From Boesenbergia rotunda (lineage: Eukaryota > Streptophyta > Magnoliopsida > Zingiberales > Zingiberaceae): DNA of 64,000 nt. The notes under the pieces are model-generated. The model had not been told where the DNA came from. It searched no databases and was given only the letters and a program-made list of their open reading frames with translations. This document shows, piece after piece, positions 23,476 to 35,072 of the stretch. The stretch covers positions 308,254 through 372,253 of the forward strand of contig JAGFNQ010001192.1 of NCBI GenBank assembly GCA_024364735.1, given 5' to 3'. A program made the position numbers and the translations under genes. How positions within the stretch are numbered: the stretch's first letter is position 1; the number at the start of each line of letters is the position of its first letter.

Positions 23476-24070
23476 GACGTCGCCGACGAATTTAATAAGC
23501 ACGAGAAGCGTGGCTCGCATCGGTCCACGTCTGCGCCTCCAAAAAACCGCTTTTAATATTACAGCGCTAAATGCTTTAATATATCGCCGGCATGTGCCGG
23601 GCGAAAAAAGTAACGTAACAGAGCATGCCGTTTTACGACGCCTGTCAGCTGCGCGACTTGGGTTCTTCATTCGTCGCCATTTGTCACACGCTAAATGTTA
23701 CCGTCTTCGGCACTGGTTGCCACTCTGTGGGCCCAGTCGGTTTCGTTGGTTATAGAAACGCTGTCAGCTCGGATAACGCTGCAACTTCGAGGCTTGCGCC
23801 TTGGATTTTTGCCATTTTTACCCACGATCTGTGGGACCCTCCTTTATCCCGGCCACTTTCCACTAATAGCATGCAGAAACACCGTGCTCAATTGTAATAA
23901 CGGTGCTAAATTTTGTTTAATTAATTCCCAACGCAACTAATTACTCCTCTAATTGTGGTTGTTTTTTTCATAATTATTTTTAAAAACAAATAAATCAAAT
24001 AGATTACCATACAAAGGAATATTTTTTTTGTCAATCTTTTTCGAGTCAACATAAAAAAAAAAAGTAAATT
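23476..24070. other. CpG-containing promoter-like and AT-rich flank
   Basis: 23480-23900 is GC-moderate with many CpGs and overlapping chance ORFs in several frames, none with recognisable domains. 23900-24070 is AT-rich. Confidence 0.3.
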
Positions 24071-24075
24071 GATCA

Positions 24076-25033
24076 TGTCGTAGAGTGAGGTGGACTCCCA
24101 AGAGCGATGTAGTCCCCTGAGTACCGCAGATACTAGCTCCGACCTATAAAAAAAATGACAGTTAACAAATCCATCGGAAAAAATCTCCGGGAAGACCGTC
24201 CGACGATCAAGTCAGTCTCCACAATAAGAGTAGGAAAGCAGTAGAACAGTAGCTGAAAGACTCGGGTGCGCGTACCTCCGGAGTGAAGGGTGGAGGGGCT
24301 TATGTAGTCGAAGGAGCTGACAGCTCCTATCTGCATCGATAGTCCTTCTGTACCTAGTTGAGATAGGAGCATGGGCATTGTCGGCTCGCAGGATGGCACC
24401 GATCGACGCCGCTCAGCTTGACAGAGCGAGGGGTGGCGTGGTGCGGGGTGCCAGGGTATGACAGAGAAGTACAAAGTCAACGGGATATCCGCAACATGCG
24501 CTCTAACTAGGTAAGGCATGCGTCAACCCTCGTACCACGGTTGCTAGTACAATGTCAGGGAGCGGATATCATAAAGAAAAGGATAGTTCCTGAGGTGGAT
24601 CGCCGACCGGCCGACCCGAGTGAAATCGGGTTATGCAATTAATATCTCCGAGTGATGCAAGGCACTCCCTGAGTCAAGGAGTACTCGGGTGTGGTCAGTC
24701 CGTCTAGTCCCGAGTCACATGATTAAGTCGTCGAGAGAACACTGATTGAGACTCTACAAGGTACGACCTGGAGGTCCTAGGCTTGGCAGTTGAGACCTTG
24801 TGCTGACTACGGCAGCAGGTGTCTCGGGTATCGGACAGGGTCGGACACTCGGTGTTTTGCTTTGGGACTTGGGTCGGAGTACGTCCTACTAACCGCTCAG
24901 TCAGGTGCTACAGGCCGAATGAACATCGAGATCCTTACCCCGTTAGATGGACCAGTCTACTCGTACAGGGTGGGTCCGACTTAGTCTTAAGTGGTGTCAG
25001 GTTGGCCGATCGAGCAGCACGTGAGCTAGGTCA
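24076..25033 (-). mobile_element. LTR-like block, probable solo LTR
   Basis: GC-richer 958-bp block starting TGTCGTAGAG and ending GAGCTAGGTCA (TG...CA). GATCA directly precedes the left end and occurs one base past the right end, so the target duplication is imperfect or the end is off by one. On the minus strand the end CTCTACGACA resembles plant LTR 3' termini. No coding motif inside. Confidence 0.45.
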
Positions 25034-25039
25034 GGATCA

Positions 25040-26739
25040 TAAATTATAAAATTACTATTTTATGAGGATTTAATTTTCAATTATGATGATAATAGTCAAT
25101 ATGAAAAAATAAATCAAGAGATTAGTATTTTATCAAGATTTAATTTTCTGATATCGCGTTGATAATTGTCGTTTGATTAGACAATTGTGGGGCACAATTA
25201 TGGTTAAATACAACCGTATAAAGATAAGATATTTGAGAAAAAGATGGATGATTTTTTTTAAAAAAATGGACAATGGTAGGAAAGATTCGAGCAACTGTGG
25301 TGATTAATAAATAGCAAAACAGATACATTAAGCCAATAAGTGAGCTGCAATTCTGTTGATAAATTTTTTAACACATTAAATATTTCATCTGACAGTATTA
25401 CAATTATTTATATACCTCTTTCATATTTAAGAGTAAAGAATTTAGTGTCTTGACAGCTCGTAAGATGCAAAATAATTTTTTTTTAATTTTTAAAAAAATC
25501 GTTGATATGAAAAAAAAGTGAAAACGTTAAAAACAGAATAATTTGAGCAAAATACATGATAAAATAAAAACATAACAGGTGAGGTGCATTTAGGACCGGG
25601 TATTCAATTAAAATAGAATAGAATAGGATGAATTAAGTGAATGGAATCAATTTTTTTCAAAATCAATCAAATCGATTAATATTTTTAATAAAAACCAAAC
25701 AAATGAACTGATACCATATTTATTAATTCGATCAAAAATTAAATTAATTAACTTTTTTAATTAAAATTTAAAATTTTGATTTGATTTAATAAAAATTGAT
25801 TTATTCTATTTAATCAATTTAACCAATTAAAAACTTTTACAATTAAATCCGAATCAAATTAATCAAAATTTTTAAAAACAAATATTTTAAATAAATAAAA
25901 TTAAAATTTAAAATTTAATTGATTCGATATATTTATTCGATCATATATTTTTTTTTAAATCTTATTTATTTGTTCACTGTCATAATATATACTTTTTTAT
26001 ATGTAATAATATTTGAGATAATAATGTTATTGATGTATCAGTAAATTACAAAAAATTCCACAATTCTCATTTGATCATTATATGTATTCCTTATTTAATA
26101 AATTTTTTATATTCACTTTCTGATGGATTGAGTATAAAAGAATAAAAATTGAGTATATATTGTAAAGATTTAAATATAAAAGAATGAAAATTAAATATAA
26201 AAGAGTGAAAATTGAGTATATAATTTTTGATATGATGGATGTAATTTTACATACTCAAATTTTTAATTTTTACATTAAATTTTTTTTAAATAATATTCAC
26301 AAAACTGTCTTATCAATTCTATGAGAAACTATATGCAAAAAAAAAATTAGATGAAGACTACATACAAAGATGAAATGAAAATTAAGGAGTTTAAAGAAAA
26401 TTTTCTCGTGATGTAATCACCGACAGGAAGATAGAACCATCTTCGCCGTCACAGCACGGCGCCACTTTTTTTCTGTTGAAGCCCTCTTTATAGTTGAAAG
26501 TCACTTCTGTAATGCAATAAACAGAAAGGTGAAGTGGGAGAGTAGGTAATCAAAGTGTAATATTCGGAGCGAATCTATCTTGTAGATTTTACGCGTAGGA
26601 TTCTATCGGCGCGCGCCCGTGACTCGGTGGGCCCCTCATCGGGTCTTTCAGTTCCTGCGCTCGCCCCCTAAAATAAACTCCTATTTTTTTCGCTCTTTTA
26701 AATGAAATATATATATATTTTCCTCTTAATTACTATTAT
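25040..26739. other. Very AT-rich intergenic sequence
   Basis: 25560-25960 is rich in AATCAATT/AATTGATT words like a decayed AT-rich transposon end. 26400-26700 is GC-richer (ggcgcgcgcccg near 26610) and could be a promoter remnant. No gene supported. Confidence 0.35.
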
Positions 26740-27171
26740 TTGCCTTATTCATTAATCACGGCATGCAAATTTTACCTTTTCTATGTATGTGTATTACCTA
26801 TAGTTCAATATTCTAATGCACTTTCTGTCGCAAAATGTAAAATCGTGATCTTGGGGATTCCTCGTGTAAACTGTTCGTTATTGTTTAGAAGAGAAATAAA
26901 TTACGAAGATTCGTGCAACGGATATTCCGTACATTGGAAATCGATCCCTCAACTTATGTGCGCCAACGAAGATATCGAAGCCTCTTTGTGTGTATGTGTT
27001 GAGAAATTCTTTGGATTTGCAATCGAGAGAGACTTCTTGAACGTCAGCCGATGTGGCAAGGAAAAGGCCGTCGGCATGATTCGGGTGAATATATGTAGCT
27101 GCTTTATTCGGTTTTCGATTACAAAAAGGGGGAAAAAGTTTTTTTTTCGAAAAGAATCGTGGTTTCGTTAA
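26740..27171 (+). other. Unassigned 143-codon ORF
   Basis: Open frame beginning MPYSLITACKFYLFYVCVLP, with a hydrophobic N terminus and a cysteine-containing middle, ending in a Lys/Arg/Phe tail. CpG content is higher than in flanking sequence and a GC-rich patch lies about 100 bp upstream. I recognise no domain. Could be chance, an untranslated leader or a small unknown gene. Confidence 0.2.
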
Positions 27172-27974
27172 TATCTTAAAAACATTGCCTACAGACTCCT
27201 GTTTCTTACTTCCGGAGTTGTTTTGGTTGTGTATTTGTGACTGTGTTCATTCACCTTGTAAAGTGTTTGATTCGTTCTTAAATCCATATTTATTGTTGAA
27301 TCCGATCCTTGCTTAAACTATTTGTCTTCACGGCACTCATTCCGGAGGATGAAAATGGTAGAAATTACGAACATTTTTTCTCTGTATCTAGTTGCGGTTA
27401 TTCTAGTCATGATCTGTTTCCATGCATGCGCATCTTCCTATCCGAGATGAAGGCCATTGTCTTAATGTCATTGGAGAATTTGTTATTTCTCTGACTGTTG
27501 CCTTCTTCTCAGTATTGGACAAAGGCAGTTTAACAGCATCTGGATGTTTTTCTCGTTTACTTCCATGCACCAATGGTATTACATTTCTGTTCACTTATGT
27601 AATTGCTTTACACATGCAACTGAATAGGTTTGTAAAGAAGGCACCTTCTTTGCAGCAGTTCATTCCCCAAAAGGCTGCACAAGAGTATCAAACAAACACG
27701 TTAATTCGGTTTTCGTTCACCATCCTCGCTCACATTTAAGCCTGTGAAAGTTGTTAATATTTGAAAATAATAAAAATATAATTTAAAATCGATGTAACAG
27801 AAGGAGATAGAAGAAAATAAATGACAATTATATAATTATATTAATAAAATTTAGGATTTACATAAGAAAAAGAGATATAAATAGATAAGTAATAATAAAT
27901 TTAAAAAATTAATTTTACCCTAAATAAATTTTACCCTTATATTAATAATTTTTTATTATATATTAGCATCCCCT

Positions 27975-28712
27975 ATCAAACTCATGATGTTTTAACAGAA
28001 AATATCGAGAGTTTGTTAACTAAAATCTAAAAAATGTGCAGTAGAATATGTATTGATGAGCAAGTCTGCAATTTATATGGAAGATGAGATAAATGACAAA
28101 GTGATGGTGTCATTCTGATAGTGATGTCGAGTAAGATGATAATCAATCTCAATATGCTTGGTGTGCTCATGAAAAATAGAATTGTGAGTAATTTAAATAA
28201 CACTAAAGTTGTCACAATGCATAAGAGTAAGGTTCGAGAGAAAAACACTAATATCAGCAAGTAACTAACGTAACCAAACAATTTCAGTAGTAGTAGAGGT
28301 CATAGCATGATATTCTACTTCGATAGAAGTACGAGAAATAATATTTTATTTTTTTGCTCTTCTAAGATATAAGAGAATCTCTCAAGAAAATATAAAATCC
28401 TATAGTAGACTTACGATATGTAGAATCACCTTTCCAATCAATATATGAGTAGGTACACAGTTCTAATGTAGAAGTGAAAGGATAAAGAAGACTATGAAAC
28501 TAAGTACCTCGAAGATATCAAAGAATGCGAAGCACAACTCCCCAATGTACTGAAGTGGGAGAAGCAACAAACTGGCTAACAATGTGCACAACACAAGCAA
28601 TGTAAAGTCTAGTGATAGTTAGATACATTAAATTACCAACTAAAGTGCGATATAAAGAAGGATCTGGTAAGGGAACACCTTCAGTCGAATAGACCCCCAA
28701 AGCTCAGCTCTA
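27975..28712 (-). pseudogene. Ty1/copia pol relic: RT end and RNase H
   Basis: Minus strand: GVPLPDPSLYRTLVGNLMYL and HIVSQFVASPTSVHWGVVLR (RT C-terminal signature), then YSYIDWKGDSTYRKSTIGFY, TSIEVEYHAMTSTTTEIVWL, LMHCDNFSVIQITHNSIFHE and HTKHIEIDYHLTRHH (RNase H: D...E...D and the KHIEID motif). Stops and frame slips (for example near 28340) show it is dead. A purine-rich tract and possible LTR start follow near 27975. Unrelated to the copia pol at 38.7 kb. Confidence 0.85.
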
Positions 28713-28984
28713 ATCAATCCATCAAAGCATACGATTTTCTTCTTGTTTTTTTAGCTTCTATCTTGTGCTATAAAGTCTGTAAAAGGATTCCCAGGTTGCA
28801 ACCGTCTTGGATTAGCAACCACCCAGGTTGCAACCAAATAACTTCTTGTATCTTAGCCTTTTATTAGTTTAATTAGTTTATGTTTATTTTAATTTATTGT
28901 TGCAACTAATCTGAAATCTTTGTGAGCTGCACAAAAGATTTATTTTATTTTACAAGGGCAATTCACTCCCCTCTTGCTGGTCCA
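28713..28984. other. Retroelement flank, no gene
   Basis: Contains the imperfect duplication ccaggttgcaacc (28792 and 28827) and, near 28960, caattcactcccctcttg, resembling the LTR end of SIRE-type elements. No coding sequence. Confidence 0.3.
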
Positions 28985-30116
28985 CATCGATCCAACACTC
29001 ACGACTCACTTGACTCTTCATTGCAGCCTTGATCTGTTACCTTCAAGTCTTCTTCGCTTTAGCTTTCATCCCTCAGATGCATACAAGCCCGCGGCTTGTC
29101 CTCATGCTATCCTTCGCCTATACCTTGAAGTGTACTTCCCTCGGCTCATCGTTGTTGTCTTGTCCACGGTCCCTTAGATGCACCATCCTTCACCGGACTC
29201 AAAGCCATTAAACTAAATCATATATGTATCCTGCAAACCTGCACACTCAAATACATATATCAAATACAAGAGTGAACCTAACTTAAACTTTTTGCCCAAA
29301 CATCAAAACACATGGTCCCACGGACCATAGATTGCCTCAACAATCTCTCCCTTTTTGATATTTGGCAATACGTTTAAGTTAGGGAAAACATATAGCAAAT
29401 ACAAGTACTAATAAACTGGACTTACGTTGCCAAAGCTACACCTTGGACTTATATCACCAATACATATGTTAACATCTCACGGACCATAGATTGCCTCAAC
29501 AATCTCCCGTTCTTGATGTTTATCAATACATTTAAGTTAGGAAAAATATATAGTAAATACAAATGCTAATAAACTGGGCATACGTTGCCAAAGTTACACC
29601 TTAGAGTTATACCACCAATGTATATGCCAACATGCAACACAAATGCAACCGATGCATGGGATCCTATCATAAGGTTCCCTCACACCTAACATACCCAATG
29701 AGTAAGGAATTTACCACGGGGTTTTTAAGAACCTATCCCAAAACACCCCCTATACTTGACTTACTAAGAGCTTTTTAATAACTTATCACAAGGCTCCCCC
29801 TTTCCCAATAAATGAACAACAAAGCTCCCCCTTCACCTAAGTATCCCCTTTATTGGGGTCCGATATGCCGGCTAGAGGGGGTGAATAGCTTGGTCACCTA
29901 AATTCACTTTCTTTCTACAATTGTTAGCGCAAGTGAAAACTTAAACTATCAATTAGAACAATGCTAACGTTTTACCGTTTATGTGGTTCGGAGATTGCTT
30001 GCTCCTACTCCACGGTGTGTCCTTGACGTGGACGAACCCTTGATCCTTCGGTGGATCACTCCCTAGTAATTTCCGGCTAAAGCTTTCTCCTTCTCGATGG
30101 AGAATAATCTCTCACA
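28985..30116 (-). mobile_element. SIRE-like family A element, minus strand, truncated
   Basis: Minus-strand order: 5' LTR 3' end (30116-29868, with the hairpin block and gctattcacccc tail), short internal region with AAGGGGGAG-type tails, then 3' LTR start TGTTGAGGCA at 29342 running to about 28985. The LTR start matches 9405-9790. The internal segment 29330-29470 is duplicated at 29478-29620, including the LTR junction sequence. No pol remains: a non-autonomous or heavily deleted copy. Confidence 0.65.
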
Positions 30117-30938
30117 TGTAGGAACTCGGATGGCTAGAGAGGGGGGGTGAATATAGCCAAACACTTTGACTTTGTGCTTTTCAAATTTCTGCACTCAAGC
30201 TTTTAGTAGCACAGCGGAAGTAGTAAAAACAAAATATGCAGAAAACTAAACCCTAAACTATGAGCAAACACAAGAACGCTAACATGAGGATTTACAAGGT
30301 TCGGGGATAACTTGCCCCTACTCCTTGGCGTGCCCTTAAGGTGGGCAATCCCTTGATCGTCGACAGATCAAGCCCCGGAAGATCCGGATAGAAAGCAACC
30401 TCCTTCTCGGTGGAGTAACCTCTCCACAGCGTTTCAATCAAAGATATAGTTTTAAGCACAATGAAACACAAGAAAGATCTTACTTAGCACTTAGCACAGA
30501 CAAGAACACAGCAAGCTTCTTCCGAGCTCCACCCAGCGACGATCTCACGCAAGAATCCCTTTCTTCGTGTCTTCTCGCTGTTGGACTCAAAGCCTCTTGT
30601 TCCCTCTTCCAAGTGCTCAAGCAAGGGATGGTTGCTTCAAAGATCCCAGTAGCTTTCTCAAGAGAGGATAATCAGCCAAGAGCACAAGCACGCAGCAAGG
30701 AATCGTAACAGAAAACCAAGACAACCAAACTTCTACTCTGCTCTTCTCCACCACGCTGCTTATCCACTCTCCACTAGCGCCAGGTCAACATCTCACTGCA
30801 GCCTCCAACTGCTCTCCTGCAACCACCAGTCACCACTGAGCTCTTCTAGACTCCCTGAGCTTCCCTCAGACCAGCCCCAGTCAGCAGCTCCAGCCAGCGC
30901 CAGCGTCCGTTGCAACCTGAGATGGAAAACGGACAAAC
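30117..30938 (-). mobile_element. SIRE-like family B LTR, copy 1 (cut by chromovirus)
   Basis: Starts tgtaggaactcgg (the LTR 3' end in minus orientation) with the ctagagagggggggtgaa tail complement and runs to ggacaaac at 30938, where the chromovirus LTR begins. It matches 42213-43004 almost throughout (ggtgcgtgccYttaaggtggg-like block, acagcggaag, cagctccagccagcgc). The remainder seen in copy 2, including the palindrome array, is missing here. Confidence 0.75.
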
Positions 30939-31930
30939 TGTTAAATACCGAAAAATTTAGGGGTTAAAATAGAAAATTCGAAACATAAGGGTGTGGTTGG
31001 AATTAAACAAACTTAGAGGGCATATTTGTAAAATGCAAAAAAAAACAAAACTTAATAAAAAGCCCTAAGTTTCCATCACCTGCGCCGATAACTCTTGAAA
31101 CCGCCCCCTTTCAGTTTTCGCCCGACGCCACCTTCTCCCCTCGACGCCGCTCCACCTCGACGCCCCAAGCCCTAACTCATCTTCTCCACACGATCGCTTT
31201 TTTTTTTTGCTGCTGTCCTTAATCAAAGTTCCCTTATTCCTTTTTATGTTGCCCACAGCAACATCTCTTTTCTCTAACAGTTTGGTTCGCATCTCTTTTA
31301 ACAAAATTTCCTTCAGAATTTAATGGCAACCAAGGACATCACCTGAACAAACTTGAATCACAGAAATTCTAACAAGGAACCATCGATACATAGCAAGATC
31401 AAATCATTAACAGATAAACCCATACAAATCACAACCAAACCTTACCTATTGTGAAGTCTGACCGATAGAGAATCAAGAAAAGGAGAGAACAGTCAAGCGC
31501 AAACCTAAACGATTAATCCTTTACCTGAGTTACTGCCGACGCGAGTAGAGGAAATCGAAGAGGCAGCGGCGCACGCCTGTTCTTGCGTCGGAGAAGACAA
31601 AAGAAGAAGAAGAAGACTCTCGGCAGCGGGCGGCGCGGCTGGCTTACACGAGAGAGGGAGGTGTCGTCTCCTTCGTGTGCGCCGGCGATGGGGACTCACT
31701 CACGAGGCGACGGCGTCGAGGTGAGGTGGCGGCGTCGAGGAAAACTTACGGTGGCAGTTATCGCAAAAGGAGAGGGCTCGGGTGAATGAGAGAAATTAGG
31801 GCTTTAGGGGTTTTTTATATTTTTGTTTTGGCATTTTGCGAATAAACCCAATAACTTCAATAAATTCCAACTAAGTCCCTATTTTCAAAATTCTTACGTT
31901 TTCAACCTTTGAAAAATTCAGTATTTAACA
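30939..31930. mobile_element. Chromovirus LTR (+) fused to an inverted related LTR (-)
   Basis: At 30939 TGTTAAATACCGAAAAATTT starts an LTR identical over about 100 bp to 38548-38654. At 31930, read on the minus strand, TGTTAAATACTGAATTTTTC starts a diverged LTR of the same type, preceded on that strand by the same polypurine tract (gttagtgggggagaa). The two share GTTGGAATT, TTGTAAAATGC/TCGCAAAATGC and GCCCTAA in the same order, then CTC/GAC-rich leader sequence. The forward LTR appears truncated near 31200, where the inverted one takes over. Confidence 0.6.
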
Positions 31931-33099
31931 TTCTCCCCCACTAACAAAATTTGATCCCCAAATTTATCTAATGAACCACAACAAATTTGATCTCATTGTG
32001 AAACAGAGATGCACTAATGTGGAGGTTACACTTGGAACATTTAAGCTCTAAGAGCATGAGTACCAATTGGTAAACATTCATGAATGTCTTCACATTAAAA
32101 CATTGAAAAACCTCTTTGCTTAGATCCAGTTATCACTGTCATTATTTCAACGGACAAACATAAAACATATAAATCATAACTCAAAATTGGCAAACCGAAC
32201 ATTACCAATAATTTAAATATACGACACCCTAATTAGATGATCATTCCACAATAGCAATCTGTCTTAATCCAAATTTGGTTCACCATGAATTAACTCCTAA
32301 CGTGATCAATCTTCTTGAACTCACAACACAACCTCAAAACCAGTCATATGATGCTCCATGAAACGTGATCTTACACCACACAATAAAATGAAACCAAACC
32401 TCTTAATCCCAATCATAAGAATATGATGGATCAACTATCTTTTTTTTTTAGCCATCATCAGAACCTCAATCTGTTAATCTACTCAAGATACCTACTAAGA
32501 GATACACAAGGTTAAATCGAGAATTTGATCAAATATGCATATGCCTAGAATGTCTCTAACTTTTAATGCTACGAGGCTAAGCAAGTAAATATATTTAGTA
32601 CACTAAACTAGGACTGAGAATGGCAAGGTGTGTAATAAAATAGATGGCAATTTACTAATACAGGGAACATATGTCTATATAACCTTAAACAAGATAATGT
32701 ATATAATGGATAGGATAATTATCAAAATATACCTTAACAACTTACTTACTTATCGTCGGGAGAGATTTTGTTGCTGCCAAGTCCCATTACAACCATACCA
32801 TAACCAGAAAATGACTCCAGAAAATAACTTCGTAAAATACAGATAGACCTCGTAAAACAACTCCGTAAACCCTCAAGAAAAAGACTCCGCAAAAATAAAC
32901 AAATCTGTAACATACAGATTGATCTCGTAAAACAACCCCGTTAACCCACAGACACCAAAACATCGCAAAACTTCTCACAGATCCCAAAGAAACTCGCAAA
33001 ACTTGACCCTGTGAGATAGAGATGCACTAATGTGGAGGTTACACTTGGAACATTTAAGCTCTAAGAGCATGAGTTCCAACTGGTAAACATTCATGAATA

Positions 33100-33215
33100 A
33101 AAAAAAAAAGATAACTGACTAAAAGATACAACAGGTCAAGGATTCGAACCCTTGACCTCCCCAGGACAAGTACAATAGTTCCTGAATCCTGGTACCAATT
33201 GAGCTACAACAGGCG
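33100..33215 (-). mobile_element. tRNA-derived SINE-like insertion
   Basis: On the minus strand TAGCTCAATTGGTA (box A, 33194-33207 region) is followed about 45 nt later by GGGTTCGAATCC (box B, near 33145), then a tail ending in a run of T (33099-33108 as A on plus). The tRNA-like acceptor arms do not pair, so it is not a functional tRNA. It interrupts a duplicated segment right after attcatgaat, where the other copy (near 32090) reads on without it. Confidence 0.5.
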
Positions 33216-34750
33216 ATGAGGTGATGCTTGATCGAACTGTAGGTTGATAGCAAACTTGTTTGGAGATAAAGTATTTTGATGTAGAGGTGTTCAGCTGTGA
33301 GCAGATTTATAAGTTGAGAATTTTTGTTGATCAAATTAAAGTATGAATCGTAGGTTTTGTAGTGGATGAGTTTTAAGGATTATGGGTTGTAGTTAATTTT
33401 GATTTATGTTCAAGGAATGATCGAGATTGATGAATCTCCGTGATGTATTGTGTTTTGAGGATATGCTAGTGGATATTTTTGATTTATTAGTCGTGAATGT
33501 GGATGGATAAATAACTTTCACTTTCAAAGAACCATCTAGTTAGATTTTGGTTGAAGATGGTATGGAAAAGGTGGATATCATGAAAATGTATCTTTGTGAT
33601 ACGTAAAATTTTGATGGATCAGTTGTGGATTTATGAAGTTACGATTTGTTAATTAGAGATTTGGGATTCATGGGGGGATGTTGATAAATGTGGTGATTGA
33701 CTATTGTTTATTTGATATACACTAGGTGTTAGTGATTTTATGGTCGAGCGCTCTATATGATTGATAAGTTTGATCGATTGTATTTGATTCTCGGATTAAA
33801 AATTGAGGGAAAGTAGAGGGAAACTTCCTCCTCGACTGAGCAGAGGAGGATTGATATTGATCTCTCGTGGTAGAGCAAAGGCTCCAAATTTTGTGAAGCA
33901 GCGGCTGAAAGATTTCAATGAGGCCTTTGATGATATGTATCAGAAGCAGTCACATATCCTCCACAGGCACAAAAATCAGATGAATAAGAATGGGCATCAA
34001 TAGTAGTAGCTGATGGAATAGTGAACCTATCAAATACAAGTATTTGAAAGTTAAACCAGTGACAATGCGTGGCAGCTATATTTAATAGTGCTCAAAAAAA
34101 AATTACTGTTTCAGATAATTGGAAACTAGAGAGTTATTGATGGCAGAAGGTAGATTAAACACTGCCCTGGGAAAGTGTTTTTCCCAATTGTCTTGTAACT
34201 AGGATGGATGGTTGTGGCCCAGGCATTACTATTCTTTTTTATCTGTCTTTCAATATGCCTTAGATTTTCTAGCATTTGTTATTTATTTTAGGAGTAAGGT
34301 TGGGGGAAACTTATATTAGGTCGCTTTTGTTGGTAAAAAAAACTGTTCATAAAAATTACATGTCATGTTCTTGTATCTTCGTTTTTTTTTCATGATCCAT
34401 CATCTCTATCACTATGTATCAGCATGCTAATAGCTAATTAGGTGCATTCTTAATGAAAAAAAAAGGTTATTCAAACCATTTTTGGATTCTTTACTTGCCC
34501 TTGATGAACTTGAATTAACATTGCTTGTGAATAATCCACTATTTAACTTATTTTAAACTATCTAATTTTAATTGACACATCTATATGCGCCTAGAGTCAC
34601 TGTAGGTTGCAAATAAGGAATGCGATAAAATTGGTATTAGGATGCTATAACTATAGCTTCATCTATGTATTTCCAAGATGGATTATCATGTACTATGTGG
34701 TGACCTAGAGACACTGATGTTATAAGTATATATATATTTTGGTGTTTGAC

Positions 34751-34840
34751 TGTATATCCAAGATGATGATAATTTATTTGTATCTACTGAGTTTGTGTAT
34801 ATCCAAGATGATGATAATTTATTTGTATCTACTGAGTTTG
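34751..34840. repeat. Perfect 45-bp tandem duplication
   Basis: tgtatatccaagatgatg... repeats exactly with offset 45. Confidence 0.9.
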
Positions 34841-35072
34841 TGGAGACCGAAGTCCAAATTCAGCAGCCACACAAAAGCTAGAAAAAAAATCACATGAAAA
34901 AAAAAGACTATAATAGGAAGAGTAAGATGATGAGAAAGGAGCTGTTAGTTTTCAAAATTCATTAAAAGGCTCAATGGATTTAAATTATCACAGATATTGC
35001 TGAGTACAGACAATGCACATTGTTACGATAGTGATCAAGAGGTCGAATAGGTTGGCAGGGGACAAAGGTTAT

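Larger units (their letters stand above)
31931..35072. other. Chromovirus internal remains, non-coding
   Basis: 31931-31945 is the inverted polypurine tract. 31999-32092 recurs at 33006-33096. The rest is AT-rich with no recognisable gag, protease, RT or integrase motif. 33803-34003 holds a 66-codon frame (LPPRLSRGGLILISRGRAKA) that I do not recognise. A 45-bp perfect tandem duplication lies at 34751-34840. Confidence 0.4.

Noticed and set aside
23175..23940. Cluster of overlapping ORFs on both strands
   Set aside because: No domain in any frame; the region looks like a CpG-rich promoter or leader.
33121..33215. tRNA gene
   Set aside because: Boxes A and B and a T-arm are present, but acceptor arms do not pair and the unit ends in an oligo-T tail; treated as SINE-like.
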